Position numbers and translations under genes: made by a program
The notes under the pieces: generated by a model
Seen by the model: only the letters and a program-made list of their open reading frames with translations
Told to the model about the DNA's origin: nothing
The model's database searches: none
In this document: piece after piece, positions 1 through 11,608 of the stretch
How the letters are laid out: every line of letters begins with the position of its first letter
Position numbering within the stretch: position 1 is the stretch's first letter
NCBI GenBank assembly: GCA_963281155.1
Contig: CAUJLY010000006.1
Coordinates: forward strand, 372,001-436,000
DNA from: Rhabditophanes sp. KR3021
Taxonomy: Eukaryota; Nematoda; Chromadorea; Rhabditida; Alloionematidae
Length of the DNA stretch: 64,000 nucleotides
Direction of reading: 5' to 3'

Positions 1-164
1 TTTTGAAACTCATTTTGGATATTTGATTTGTTTCCAGAACTTTTAGTTGTCAAATCATCCCAAAAATCGTCTACCTCCTTACCACTATCTTCTTCTGTAC
101 TATCCTCAGCACGCTCACCATCACCAAAGACAGAAGAATATCTATTGATAACCTCTTCTTCCAT
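1..164 (-). CDS. N-terminal part of an acidic protein, cut by the window edge
   Basis: An ATG at 164 opens a frame of 54 codons that runs off the left edge without a stop. The translation is rich in Glu and Asp (it starts MEEEVINRYSSVFGDGERAE and contains DDFWDD). It has no signal peptide or membrane segment. I do not recognise the family. The regular codon use and the absence of stops in AT-rich DNA suggest a real first exon of a cytosolic or nuclear protein. Only the 5' end is visible, so no function is proposed. Confidence 0.5.
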   Translation of the reverse strand, partial: MEEEVINRYSSVFGDGERAEDSTEEDSGKEVDDFWDDLTTKSSGNKSNIQNEFQ

Positions 165-435
165 TTTAGTATAAACACTCTTCTCAAAAATAAGTTGTCA
201 TATTTAAATCTAGGATCCATTAATACACTTTCCCTATCGACAGGATTTTAACTTCGATATTTTGCCCACCCTATAAAATAACTTTAATAATTGTTCCACA
301 TATTTAATTGAAAATAATAACCAAACAAACCTGTATATCTTAGTTCGATTTTGTTTAATTTTTAGCTTGATTTAAAGCAAAAATATGATTTGGAACACCT
401 TTTTTATTTTTAATATCAAAAGGCAAAAATATATT

Positions 436-507
436 TGGAGATATAGGGAATCGAACCCCAGCCCTCTCCCATGCTAAGGGAGCGCTCTACCCCTGAGCTA
501 TATCCCC
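436..507 (-). tRNA. tRNA-Ala (anticodon AGC)
   Basis: Read on the minus strand, the sequence folds into a full cloverleaf. The acceptor GGGGATA pairs with TATCTCC (one G-T pair). The D arm is GCTCAGGGGTAGAGC. The anticodon stem CTCCC/GGGAG holds the loop TTAGCAT, and the T arm carries TTCGATT. The anticodon AGC reads alanine codons. The internal A and B boxes of a polymerase III gene are intact. No CCA is encoded, as expected in a eukaryote. Confidence 0.95.
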
Positions 508-1380
508 AGTCATAACCAATATTGAAATATTCTTTATCAGGCAAATTGTTAACTGATGTATTTGTGCCATATTGTATATTTTCCGGACGAATCAAATTAA
601 AAATAAACGAACTTGTTTAGGTGCAAAGTCTAATCAACAACAATGTTTTTCATCTGCATTATGAATACGAATATGCAAATATTAAAAAAATTCGACTCAC
701 GAATATACATAATATTTATATATATATATACATTCATAATTGGAAAGTACAATTGTTCTACTTTCTCTGTTTTATTGTATACTTATTGTTGGAAAAATGA
801 TTAACAAAAACCAATGAATAAATGATAAAACGAGATGTTTTAAAGTAAAAACTTTAGATTGAGAAATTATATTTAACCAAGTTTAAAAAACTTATTTTAT
901 TTATAATATTTAATATGATACATGATATTAGAAAGAATAATGTAATGTGTTCATTTGTTTATTGCAAAAAGTAGGTAACATTTTAAATAGTACTTAATGA
1001 ATAAAAGTGATTTGGATAGGTAATGAAATTTCGGATTTGGTTCAAATTCAAAAATCTCTGATTTAATTGCATCATTTGAGTCTCTTCAAAAGACAATTAG
1101 TTTTTCTTCTAATTCAATTGCTTTCGATGAATCCAGGGGTATTGGTAAAGGAGTCATTATCCGTCATGAATTTTTTCTAGTATCATAAATTTCAACAAAA
1201 CTAAGTGAAATCCATTTACTATGGTTGTATGTTGATCCACCGAAACACGCGATATTTCCGTCTGAGGTTGATACAATCCGACATTAAGCACTTGGCAATG
1301 AGTAGTTGACTAATTTACTTTTAAAAGGAATTGTCTTTTGTAAAAGAAGACAATTATTTACTCTTTTAAAATATTTGTAT
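508..1380. other. No clear gene; one coding-like stretch
   Basis: Mostly AT-rich spacer with a short TA run near 715-730. From about 1025 to 1290 the plus strand reads as protein-like sequence with two stops (it includes DLIASFESLQKTISF and LLWLYVDPPKHAIF). That looks like a decayed exon of an unrecognised gene. Confidence 0.3.
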
Positions 1381-1473
1381 TAGAGATCTTTTCAAATCTC
1401 CTTCCAAAATTTGCTAACAGAATTCGTATAGAATCCTGAACGCATACTAACCTCAAACTGGGTTTTTTAAACC
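1381..1473 (-). ncRNA. SL1-type spliced-leader RNA gene, copy A
   Basis: This is an SL RNA gene of about 93 nt. From 1473 it starts with the 22-nt leader GGTTTAAAAAACCC + AGTTTGAG, directly followed by a GT splice donor (GTTAGTATGCG). The 3' part holds an Sm-binding site, AAATTTTGG, and ends in a stem-loop GAGAT/ATCTC. This is the layout of nematode SL RNAs: leader exon, donor, Sm site, terminal hairpin. The leader is trans-spliced to the 5' ends of many mRNAs. A second copy lies 247 bp away in the same orientation. Confidence 0.88.
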
Positions 1474-1495
1474 GTCTTAGTCTGTTTTAGTCAGC

Positions 1496-1526
1496 CTTTT
1501 ATATGTATCTATGTAAAAATAGGAAG
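1496..1526 (-). promoter_or_regulatory. SL RNA promoter: PSE-like element and TATA-like box
   Basis: Relative to the leader start, CTTCCTATTTT begins at -53 and TATAAAAG lies at about -30. Both elements recur at the same distances in all five SL RNA genes of the window. Confidence 0.7.
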
Positions 1527-1627
1527 TGGGACTCTGCACTGAGTATTAGAATAATGTACAGATACATTGAAATGAGATATTTCTTTTTATAAAAACCAAT
1601 CACTTTTTCTTTGTTTTATATTTTTAT

Positions 1628-1720
1628 TAGAGATTTTTACAAGTCTCCTTCCAAAATTTACAAACAGCATTCATATAGAATCCTGAACGTATACTAACCT
1701 CAAACTGGGTTTTTTAAACC
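1628..1720 (-). ncRNA. SL1-type spliced-leader RNA gene, copy B
   Basis: The 22-nt leader is identical to copy A and starts at 1720, followed by the GTTAGTATACG donor region. An Sm site AAATTTTGG is present. The terminal hairpin is weaker: GAGACTT faces AAATCTC, leaving one C-A mismatch, so this copy may be less stable or decaying. Together with copy A it forms a head-to-tail pair. Confidence 0.85.
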
Positions 1721-1742
1721 GTCTTAGTCTGCTTATGTCAGC

Positions 1743-1773
1743 CTTATATACACGCATATGTGAAAATCGGAAG
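1743..1773 (-). promoter_or_regulatory. SL RNA promoter (copy B)
   Basis: CTTCCGATTTT begins at -53 and TATATAAG lies at about -30 from the leader start, the same spacing as in the other copies. Confidence 0.7.
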
Positions 1774-1953
1774 TAGATAATACTTTAAACGATTGAGCTG
1801 TGTTGAACTACATATGTATATAAGTTTGTTAAGTCCTTTCTGTTTTAATTTTATAGATACGATAATGTAACAATAGTCAAACATTTTCGCATAGCCTTAT
1901 TTAATATCATTAAATAAAGTTTATATAATTTAAACATTTTATTTGATCAAAAA

Positions 1954-2367
1954 TTAAATACAAATTAATTTAACATTACATGATTCATTATGATTAAAAG
2001 TAACTGTCGTTTTCGGTATAAATACCTTAATTAAGAAAACAATCATTATTATGGATAATAAAATATTTACACTCAAACAAGCAAGAGAAACAAAATCATG
2101 GATGATAACTAGCTGGTTTAACGTGCATTTTATAGCGAACAAACGGCATAAAAGTAAAAAAACTACCCGTACTAAATAAAATGTGATCTTCGTATAGATT
2201 ACAGGTATCTAAGTTGAAATCATATTTTATAAATTGCTTAATTCCAGAATATTGTCCAAAATAATAGTTGTATCTTTGATAAGGCGGTTCATTTGATGTT
2301 TGAGACAATCTTGAAATCCTGTGATCATGGCAATAGAGAAAATTAGTATTTTCAAGATTTCAATCAT
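1954..2367 (-). pseudogene. Possible broken gene for a small type I membrane protein
   Basis: Three reading frames in a row look like parts of one protein. An ATG at 2367 gives a signal-peptide-like start (MIEILKILIFSIAMITG). The next frame gives a polar segment with a cysteine (YFGQYSGIKQFIKYDFNLDT). The last frame gives a membrane helix (SVNILLSIIMIVFLIKVF) and a short tail ending at 1954. Joining them needs two frameshifts, and I see no convincing introns. It may be a pseudogene, or a real gene with sequence errors. The family is not recognised. Confidence 0.35.
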
Positions 2368-3122
2368 GACAAAAAAATCAAATATATGTGCAAATGTGTG
2401 CTTAAATAGAGAAGTTATGGCAAGTAAATAGCTAACAACGAAGACAACTTAAAATGAATGATCACGTTTGTCAATGCATTATGATGAGGCAGATCTTCAC
2501 ATCAATTCTAACACATAAATAGTAGTAAGCAATGTGTGTTAATTGCTTACAGCGTGATCGAATAACTAATTTTTTTAAAATGTTTACAATATTAAAAGTT
2601 TTGTTATTTAGTGTGTTGGATTTTATTGAACTTCTAAATGTGTTCTTTAATATGTAAAAGAAATATTCGTTTTAAAAAAAGCTTTGTCAATATGTATTGA
2701 TACTGGTTAAAAATATAATGTTTCTCACCAACTTATTTCTCAAATAAATATCCTTTTGGACAACTGCAGAAAGTAGCTTAATAACATTATTTAAATTTAA
2801 TAAAACATAATAAAGACATTTACTCAAAATTGATAAATCACATCAATCAAACTAATAGCTAGTTTTTTTCAACTTTTAAAATATGTAAAAATAGATTTTA
2901 AACAGATTATCACACCAAAAAATATTTTAAAATAGTTTCCACCTTTATTCTATCAAAATAAACTTTTAGAGTAAACAGCTGGTAAGGCCTTGCTTTTCAA
3001 AAATATATAATTTACAGCCTTTAAATAGCTGTAAGCATTTTTAATTAGATTCACGAATTGGTTGTATCAAAGGAAGATGGTAACACATTTTTTACCTTAT
3101 CTAATTTTATTTATTTACATAA
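2368..3122. other. No gene seen
   Basis: AT-rich spacer with no coding signal, RNA gene or repeat that I can support. Confidence 0.4.
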
Positions 3123-3437
3123 ATGATAACAGCTTTTACACTAATTTTGTGTAATATTGAAGATACTTCTTACGCTTGGCATCATTTAGTCATAATCAGT
3201 GGTGTCTTCTGTTTAGGTGACCTAATTAGTCCAATTTTATTAAGTGTTTGATAAAGGATTGGCATACTCAATGACAACATCTTTATTTTCATTAGTTCAA
3301 GTTATTTATGTAAGTTCATCATTAATATTTATATGATTTTAATGATAATAATATTTACTTTTTAGTTCATCAGCTTACAGCCTTTTGCATTCTTCCCCGG
3401 TACTACAAAAACAGAAATGGATTTAAATTCAAGTTGA
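3123..3437 (+). pseudogene. Fragment of a multi-pass membrane protein gene
   Basis: A frame starting MITAFTLILC runs through hydrophobic sequence (HLVIISGVFCLGDLISPILL) to a stop. After a frameshift the sequence continues as SMTTSLFSLVQVIY. It then crosses a typical small intron (3310-3365, GTAAGT to TTTTTAG) into FISLQPFAFFPGTTKTEMDL and a stop. The intron and the two hydrophobic segments suggest a decayed serpentine receptor or similar protein, but no family signature remains. Confidence 0.3.
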
Positions 3438-4109
3438 CCTTTAAACATATTCATATTAGTTATTAATTTTAGTTTGGTTATAAATTTGTATAAATCATAA
3501 ACCTGTGCACATTTTTATGCGTGAGTGTTGTTACGTCACTAACAGTCACTAATTTGTTAGTGCCATCCTTTTGACATTAAATAAAGGAAATACAATTACT
3601 TATTTGGTGATGCACGTAAACCTCACGTCTATTAAAGTTTATTAATATTTTTGTGTTACAATGGGAACAAATGAGAAACATTTTTAATCTCAAATTAATT
3701 ACGGATATTGTAAAAACACATGAACACTGCTTTTTTTGTTCAAAGTTCACTTATAAACAAACAATTGTCTTAGATCTCACCTGTACGTGTGTATATTTTG
3801 GTTTTAATTGAATAAATTACAGGTAAGGTGTAAAAAATTCTATTATTGTCAAAGATTAAATAATTCCAAGAATAACAGCGTCAATTGAACTCCAACTTTC
3901 GGAACCTACCAATTACTCACAATTTAAAGGCCTTCCTCACAAATCATATTTACCAAGCTTAAATAAACAAAAAAAGGCGTGAAAAGAAAATAGATTAGGT
4001 TGTTGAACCATTCCCTCAAACAAAAAGGAGGCTAACATGTGTAGAAAAAGCTTAATGAATTATTTAATTTCATTTCTTTAAATTTCAAATTCAAACTACA
4101 GTCATAGAC
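3438..4109. other. No gene seen
   Basis: AT-rich spacer. It presumably contains the promoter of the receptor gene that follows, but no motif stands out. Confidence 0.4.
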
Positions 4110-5155
4110 ATGGATTCTAACGTTTTGGATGTTGTGGCGTATCCACCTACTACTCTGGACTATATTCAGATTGGATATCAGGTGCCTTTGGTGCTGATTA
4201 ACATTAGTTTCTGTATTTGGATGTGCACTAATTTGATCAGAAAACTGAAGGACTTTGATAATCCACTGTTTCTGTTGATGCTATTTAATAGTTTCATTGG
4301 ACTTGTTGTATTTTTTGAGGGCTTGTGGGCTGTGAGACTACCGAAATGGGGATTTCAGCCACAATGGTATTTGGCTATGACACTTGCTCCTACTTTGGAC
4401 ATATTTTATTATAGTGTTGAACTTAATTTACTATGTTTTGGGTTTACAGCAGTCGTTTTTAATAGATACTCTGCCCTTAATTTTCCCTTGTTTTATGCGA
4501 AAGTAAGTATGATAAAGGTGAACTTTATATTAATAACCTATTTTAGATTTGGAAATTTAAAAATGTTGCCATATTTCTTGTTTGTGAAGTAGTATTTGCT
4601 CACATCTTCCAAATTCAAAATCTATTCATAGGATCCCAGTTCATGGTCTCACCATTAGATGGATCCCTTTACTCAGATTACAAATCATTCGACTCCCAGA
4701 CATTCTTAATATCCAAAGAAATCGCCACATACACAACTTTAACAGTGTTAAATATTTTTATGACTATTTCCAACATAATCAAGATAAAAAAATGAACAGC
4801 TTGGTCTACTTCACAAAAGGGAAGAATGGAACGCACTCTTGTTATTTTTAGTTTTATTAGCTTTGTCAGTTTAGTTGTTTTGGAGATATACTTTGTAATT
4901 CGGTTCGTTGCAGCCATCAACTCTAATGAGAGCTTAATTAGTATTTCTATTAATTATTATGTTTGGGTGATTGATTTTGTTACCTTTATTGATGTTCCTG
5001 CTTTCTTGGCTTTGAATTCAAGCATGAGGAACAGTTATTTGGTGTTTTATAAATTAAAAAGTCAAAATTGTATTGATGTTGGTAATACGAATGCTGATTC
5101 AAGAAGTAATGCGGCAACTAATTCAAGAATTAAAACAAAAACTTTTGTAGTATGA
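4110..5155 (+). CDS. srg-superfamily-like chemoreceptor with an in-frame TGA
   Basis: Predicted seven-helix receptor of the plasma membrane, probably chemosensory. Exon 1 (4110-4502) encodes helices 1-3 and ends with NRYSALNFPLFYAK. A 44-nt intron (4503-4546) follows, and exon 2 starts IWKFKNVAIF. The motif NRYxAL...YxK(I/V)W at an intron is shared with the other srg/srv-like receptors here. The C-terminal helix ends in NSSMRNSYLVFYK, the family's usual tail. The frame is open for about 333 codons except for a TGA at 4793-4795, in the third intracellular loop (KIKK-stop-TAWSTSQ). No intron can remove it. The copy is therefore either a single-nonsense pseudogene or carries an error. Confidence 0.65.
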
Positions 5156-6247
5156 TATTTTTAAGTGATATTTAAAATAAAAAAATTTGTAATAAGAAAT
5201 ACTATTATGAGAGTGTTTAATGTCCAGTGGTAACAAATTACACGAATAATCATAAAAAAGATTGTTTAAAGCAATCTTGCGAATAATTATCTACTTCCTA
5301 TTCTAAAATACATATGCAGTTGTGATGAGTAATTGATGTTTACAGACAAATAACACAAACAATATAAACAATCCTGCTGCTAATTAATTTTAATATTGAA
5401 CAGTATCTCACATTAATTAATTATTTTTTAATACCTTTTTCACACAACACCTGAATTAAACAAATTATTCATATATGCCACGTTTCTGATTGATATAAAT
5501 GATTTACATAAACAACTTTATTCACACTGCTAATTAAAACTGACATCAAACTTCAGAAACATGAACTTTGAGATGAGGAATATATTGTTAATAAATCTTA
5601 CAGGATGTTACATCATATCATTTCCAGTTGTGTTCTTGTTTATGTAATGAGGAAGTTAATATGCTTTATTAATAACTTGACAAAGCAAGATAAAATAAAA
5701 TATTACTGATGATTTTTACACGCAATTGTATTTTCAAAATGATGCTACAAATTAATAAAGTGCATTCTAATACACTTCCTCACTTTTGAAGTAGATTATT
5801 CCATCAAAATTAGTGAACGGATTAATTGCATTTCAAGCTAGTTTGAATTTCTTATATAACTCACGTCACATTAGGACAATTTTAAAATCAATCTTTTATG
5901 AATTTGAACTGGTATTAATTATTAATTTGATAATAAATTGAGTTACAAATAATTTTTCCAAAAAACTTTAACAATTCAGAATTAAGTTTTTACCATTCAA
6001 ATTTGCGTTATATTTTTATTATTAATAATTTTCTAACACATTATCATAATTAGAAGTATGAATAGAATTGTTTATACTTTCAATTTACATTTTTATTAAT
6101 AAATTATTTTGATTTTGGTTCTTTTGAATTATATTTTTACCCGTGTCACCGTGTCATTTCAAGACCAATCAAGATGAAAGAATGATTTATTGAAATGGCT
6201 AAACATTTAATTATATAATTAATTATGACCTATTAGGATATCTTTCG
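5156..6247. other. No gene seen
   Basis: About 1.1 kb of AT-rich spacer. A polyadenylation-like AATAAA-rich stretch follows the receptor stop, and nothing else stands out. Confidence 0.4.
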
Positions 6248-6870
6248 TCAAGAAGCTTCACCAGCAACTATTAGTGACTCAGGACTTAAAATACAAGTGA
6301 CAATATTACCAAGTTCTTGGGAAACTTGCTTGAAAATTGTTGTTTCTTAGTCAATGACTCTGAATAAATAATCAGGATATCCAAAAGCAATAATTACTTT
6401 TGAATAAACTAAGTTACAAAATTGGATGAAGTGATAGCAAATCTTTGATCAAATGAATCTCCTTAATGTCTTTTTGGGATTGGTGTTGTTGGATTTATAG
6501 TAGCTAATAATGGATCAACAATTAACGGTAATTCTGGGATTTTATTTTGGTTGTTACCGTCAGATTTGTCATTCTTTGACCCAGAAATAGTATTTGTAGC
6601 CATTGACTGATTAGCTTGGTGCGAAGAGCAGGCATTACAAGTTATATGCATCTCGGTTTAGAATGCAAATTAAGTTGTGTAATTCCAATAACTTCATCAA
6701 TACATGACAATTGTTCCTGATCGTCTTTTACTAAAGGTGCTGTGATATTCAATGGCTTTACAACACCAAAAGGTCACCTTCAACAACAGATTTGCCACTT
6801 GTGAAACAAATTAAAAATATCAAAAAAATAATACGGAAAAGGAAATCATAAATATTGCTCTGATTTTTAA
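6248..6870 (-). pseudogene. Decayed secreted cysteine-rich protein gene, possibly related to the 55-59 kb family
   Basis: On the minus strand, a signal-peptide-like stretch (LFFLIFLICFTSG) is followed after a frameshift by PLNITAPLVKDDQEQLSC and IDEVIGITQLNLHSKP. This resembles part of the GPI-anchored protein at 59008 (NISLPLSC, HVIGHSNLNLLSS). Further frames continue with a Thr/Pro-rich stretch (IVDPLLATINPTTPIP) and a short block ESLIVAGEAS. Several shifts and stops break it. The match is by eye and short, so the family link is tentative. Confidence 0.35.
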
Positions 6871-7430
6871 AATAACTTTGCAAACTTTTAATACTAAGTT
6901 TGTATCTTCTGTTAGACATGCTTAAGAAATTTAATGCTTATCTTGCAATAAAATACCGCAATCTTGATTATGTATCTTTTTTGTAAGATTATTAAATATT
7001 GCACCTTCATATTAATTTTTAAGATAAATACTATTTCTTGCCATGTAATAAAAAAATTTTAAGTAATAAACGAATACTTGTTATCTGTTTATAAAAAGTC
7101 TATATTTTGTAATAAATTACTTATTTCTGTTACTAATTGGTACATTAAGCAATGAAATAGTGATACTGAAACTTCCAAACATTTTCGTGTGAGTAATAGT
7201 AATGTCACTATCACATTAATGAGAGGCTCTTGTTATTCACATATTTTTATCTGGTCTACAATTAAAATTGAATGTGCAACAAAATTGTTTTTAATTAAAA
7301 ATATTTAAAATATATGCTAACTAGATATTCCAAATGAATGGATCGGATTAAGTGTTTAATATTGTCTGATACTCATGTTTTTGTTATTAAACAAGGAAAT
7401 ATCTACATTTAATTAATAGGTAAAATTCAG
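6871..7430. other. No gene seen
   Basis: AT-rich spacer upstream of the secreted repeat protein gene. Confidence 0.4.
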
Positions 7431-7438
7431 TATAAAAG
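7431..7438 (+). promoter_or_regulatory. TATA box of the 11-residue-repeat protein gene
   Basis: TATAAAAG lies 52 bp upstream of the ATG, followed by a TTGATAAA element that resembles the GATA sites of nematode gut genes. The same TATA arrangement precedes the secreted protein gene at 23.2-23.7 kb. Confidence 0.5.
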
Positions 7439-7489
7439 CTTGATAAATTTATGTATCTTCATCAGTTAAAATAATTTACTTTAACAAAA

Positions 7490-8015
7490 ATGAAATTCGC
7501 TTCTTCTATTCTTCTTTTGGCTATTATTGGACAATTCTCCACCCAACATATCAACGCTAAACCGATTGTTGATGATGTTACTGGAGTTGCTGGTAATGCT
7601 GCTGGAGCTGTTACTGGTGCTATTACTGACCCTGTAAATAAGGTGATCGATACAGCTACCGGGCTTGCCAATACAGGTACCGATATTGCCGGTAAAGTCG
7701 TTCCTTTAGCTACCGGACTTGTCAAAACAGGTTCTGATATTGTGAGTGGAGCCCTCTTCTGCAGTTACAGGACTTGCTGATACTGCTGTTTCTGCAGGTA
7801 CAGGAGTTGTCAATGGAGTTCTTCCTACAGCTACTGGAATTGTCAATGGAGCTGTTTCTGCAGGTACCGGACTTGTTGATACTGCTGTTTCTACAGGTAC
7901 CGGACTTGCTGGTACTGCTGTTTCTACAGGTACCGGACTTGCTGGTACTGCTGTTTCTACAGGTACCGATCTTGCCAATAAAGCTGTCGATGCCGCAGGC
8001 AATCCTATGCCTTAG
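7490..8015 (+). CDS. Secreted Gly/Ala/Thr-rich protein built of 11-residue repeats (one frameshift)
   Basis: The ATG at 7490 opens a signal peptide (MKFASSILLLAIIGQFSTQH). The mature part is made of degenerate 11-residue units, clearest near the end as AVSTGTGLAGT repeated almost exactly (33-bp units at about 7880-7980). There is no cysteine in the repeat part. The first frame ends at 7780, but the repeat pattern continues without a gap in another frame from about 7749 to the stop at 8013-8015, so one indel near 7745-7760 separates them. A structural or surface-coat role in the gut or cuticle is possible. I do not recognise a named family. Confidence 0.6.
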
Positions 8016-8950
8016 AAAAGAAGAAACTTTATTGAAAAGTAGTTCATTTTCAACTGTTTGAAGTTTATCATCAACTTTTAACACTAAGAAAGCATTATTT
8101 TTCAATATTATATTTCATTTTGTAGTCCCCTTATCGCATGCATAAATTCATTCATTCATATTTTGAAAGACAAATATTTGTTAGTGATTATTATTTCTTA
8201 AAATTTCTAGTAGCTGATAATATTTCTTAGCATACAATACCATAGGCTTTATAAATTATTTCGAAATTTGTAAATAATGTATGGCTGAAAGAAACATTAC
8301 TATAAACTATAAAGAGTTTGTGCAACACTTGATTCCTAACAAATAAGAATACATCACAAAACATTGAATTAGTTTTCATAACTGACGACACATTTAGAAG
8401 TAAAATAAGTCCAAACAAAAAAAATATATTTAGTAAGATTGTAACTGTTAACCGTTACTGACCCCAAATCTGCATATTACATACGCATATTTTATATATT
8501 ATTTATTATACTTATATATTAGATGTAACTATAATAAACGACTCTTTTTAGGTATGGCCTCAATAGCCAACAAGTTAGAAACCTTCCTGCACTCACTATG
8601 CAGGGAGCACAACAGTAACGAACTCTCAAAAAGGTTGAATAAAAAGGCTTGATTTTGTTTAAATCTTGTCCTTAGACCTGTCCAACCGATTAAGTCGACT
8701 TTGAAAAAATAAATAAACAAGATATTCGACTTTACCATAAAACTCTGTATAAGACTACCTATTTTAAGTATAGCTTGCTAAAAAATGTTCGAAAAAACAC
8801 TTTGAGCTATATTTTTACAGATTACACTGGTTTTGCCGCAATTCGTAGAAAGAACTAGAGCTTTTTTGTACTTTATTCTTCTCTTTGACTTTATATTTGG
8901 ATTTATTTTTTCCAGCAGAAGAAAAGTCTTTACACTTGGTTTAGTAAATA
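8016..8950. other. No intact gene; possible element remains
   Basis: The first 500 bases are AT-rich spacer. From 8553 a short plus-strand frame (MASIANKLETFLHSLCREHN) ends after 33 codons. It may belong to the hAT relic that follows, but this cannot be shown. Confidence 0.3.
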
Positions 8951-9290
8951 AAGATCGGAAATGCATGGGGTTGAACAGCAGCGGCGATGAAGAGGTACAA
9001 GTTAGATGTTATTATTCATTTTCTGAAAATAGCTCTAACACCAGCATTTACAATCACTGTTTCAATCATCAAAATCTGAAACAAATAGTACAAACTATTA
9101 GAGAAAAAGAAACGGCAACAGTCATGTATTGCTGATTTAATTATTGGCGCTGGTTTAAGTTTTTCCATTATTTCAAACCCATCTTTTCAAGATTTTATTG
9201 AGAATACCATCAAGAAGTACTATTGTACGTACATCTATTATAAATAGCAAACTACCACTTTTTTATTTTCCCATAGAACTGACCAAATCT
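8951..9290 (+). pseudogene. hAT transposase relic (BED-like finger and core start)
   Basis: One frame shows a BED-finger-like pattern (CYYSFSENSSNTSIYNHC followed by FNH). A second frame gives IADLIIGAGLSFSIIS and NPSFQDFIENTIKKYY, and a third gives TSIINSKLPLFYFPIEL. In this order they match the start of the hAT transposase core (gLpFs.v.n.sF..f....p.Y..PsR..i...l). At least two frameshifts are needed and the catalytic part is gone. The identification rests on motif order recognised by eye. Confidence 0.45.
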
Positions 9291-10488
9291 CGATGTTAGA
9301 TACGTTTTGGAAAGATCTTGGAATGCTTAAAAACTGTTTTTTTTGTTTTTAATTTGGACGATTTTTTAGAGGTTGGTGGATGGATAAGAAGATCAACAAA
9401 CAAGAATTGCCGTACAACAAAGTTATGATAGTCATTGGAGAGAGCATGAAAAATTAAGTATATTTGCAAAGAAAACATTTTGATTTTATCGATGCATGAA
9501 GGAGCAGAGAGCAGACAGATTAAAGAAAAAAAGAAAACTTTTGTCCCCACCCTTATCTTTTAAAATATCGATTGTAACGCTTAAATCTTTACTGCATCGG
9601 AAAAAGCTATAAAAATGGTAATAGCCGAAATTTTTCTCAGCCCATTTTGACTAGATCCATAAGCAGCCACGAGTTCTTTTAAAAATAAATCTCTTTTAAT
9701 GATTTTTAATAAGGGTATCAAAGCTTTTATATTGGTTAAATAATATCTTTTTATCTATATAAAAAAAGTTTAAAGAGAGACCGCACAAGTAAAAACAATG
9801 TATTCAACGTAATGCTGCGGAGCAGTGTATTCGACTAGTTAATCAAATTTCGAAAAGACTCAATTTCTACTATGGCAAACGGTTGAAGGTACCAGTGATA
9901 AAAGATAGTAGTGCTTCATTACATGTTTCATTATAATTTGGCTTGAAATTTATAGTCGTTTGATGATTTGAAGGAATTACTTTTGTTAAATCTGCATACC
10001 CTTTTACATGAAATAAAATTAGGCGAAAAGACATTGGTCCCATTTTTGTTTGATATCCTACTATTTTTCGTCAATTTCCTACTTTGCATGTTGCTCCATT
10101 GTCATCAAAAGTAAAATAAGGGCCGTATTTTGATTTCTTTCTTTACGCAGTATTAAGGCCAACGACTAAAAAATTTGAAACAGTACTACCTGCGTCTGAA
10201 ATTTGACATTCATCAAAACCTGCACTGTTGTTGTTCCTTTGGCGTGGCTGAGTCATAAGTATACTTACTTAAATAACCCACGTTTTGAAGAAATGCAAAA
10301 TAATATGTTGAATAGATGTACTTTTCCAATCATACAGACATATAGTACAAAATATTTTCCAATAAGCCCAAATTAAGAAATTAAAATTGCTAAAAGATGT
10401 GGATAATATCCATTATCCATCAGGTTTTTTCCCATACATGAACAGGCATAATGTGTACATTAGTCTAAATACCCAGCATAAAGTCCTA
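9291..10488. other. No gene seen; probably element remains
   Basis: The sequence is less AT-rich than true spacer in places and has short open stretches such as IRLVNQISKRLNFYYGKRL near 9825, with many stops. It could be further debris of the hAT element. Nothing can be named. Confidence 0.3.
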
Positions 10489-10519
10489 CTTCCGATTGTC
10501 ACATATGTGTGTATAAAAG
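10489..10519 (+). promoter_or_regulatory. SL RNA promoter (copy C)
   Basis: CTTCCGATTGT begins at -53 and TATAAAAG lies at -30 from the leader start, as in the other copies. Confidence 0.7.
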
Positions 10520-10541
10520 ACAAACAAAAAGAAACTAAGAC

Positions 10542-10634
10542 GGTTTAAAAAACCCAGTTTGAGGTTAGTATGCGTTCAGGATTCTATACGATTTCTGTAA
10601 GCAAATTTTGGAATGCGATCTGAAAAGATCTCTA
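10542..10634 (+). ncRNA. SL1-type spliced-leader RNA gene, copy C
   Basis: The leader (10542-10563) is identical to the other copies, followed by the donor GTTAGTATGCG. The middle differs slightly (CTATACGATTTCTGTAAGC), the Sm site AAATTTTGG is intact, and the end is a GATC-containing hairpin. It stands alone, 300 bp from the histone H4 pseudogene and pointing towards it. Confidence 0.86.
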
Positions 10635-10929
10635 AAAAGCAAACAAAGAATAACAAATTTATTTAATACTTTGAAATAACTTATTGTCAAATTAATCCTT
10701 TTCAAAGGGATCGATACTACTTTATTACTGAGTAATTACACGACGTATTATTTGCTATATATTTTAACGTCATATACAAATGCAGATTAGGATAGTGATA
10801 AAAAAATTAAAATTAAGTTTATGAGAGATTATTTATTTAAACACCATTTAAAAATGAAAAAAAATATAATTAATAGTCCTAAAGAGGACTGTTGGGAATT
10901 TAAAATGTTTTTTGTTTGTGTTAATTAAA

Positions 10930-11470
<541 letters not shown>

Positions 11471-11608
11471 TAATTTATTTTATTTTACGACTATTTATCA
11501 GAACTATAATTAAGAAAACACATATAACAAATATTAAAGTTTAAATAATCAGTTTGTAGTCTGCTAATTCCCATTTTACTTTGTCATTTACTATTACTTT
11601 CCAATCTT

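Noticed and set aside
7742..7764. A 23-nt mini-intron (GTGAGT ... CTGCAG) to mend the 11-residue-repeat gene
   Set aside because: Removing it does not bring the two repeat frames into phase, and other introns here are 40 nt or longer.
7749..8000. The 33-bp repeats as a CRISPR or satellite array
   Set aside because: The units are contiguous without spacers, coding in phase, and degenerate at the protein level in a secreted eukaryotic gene.
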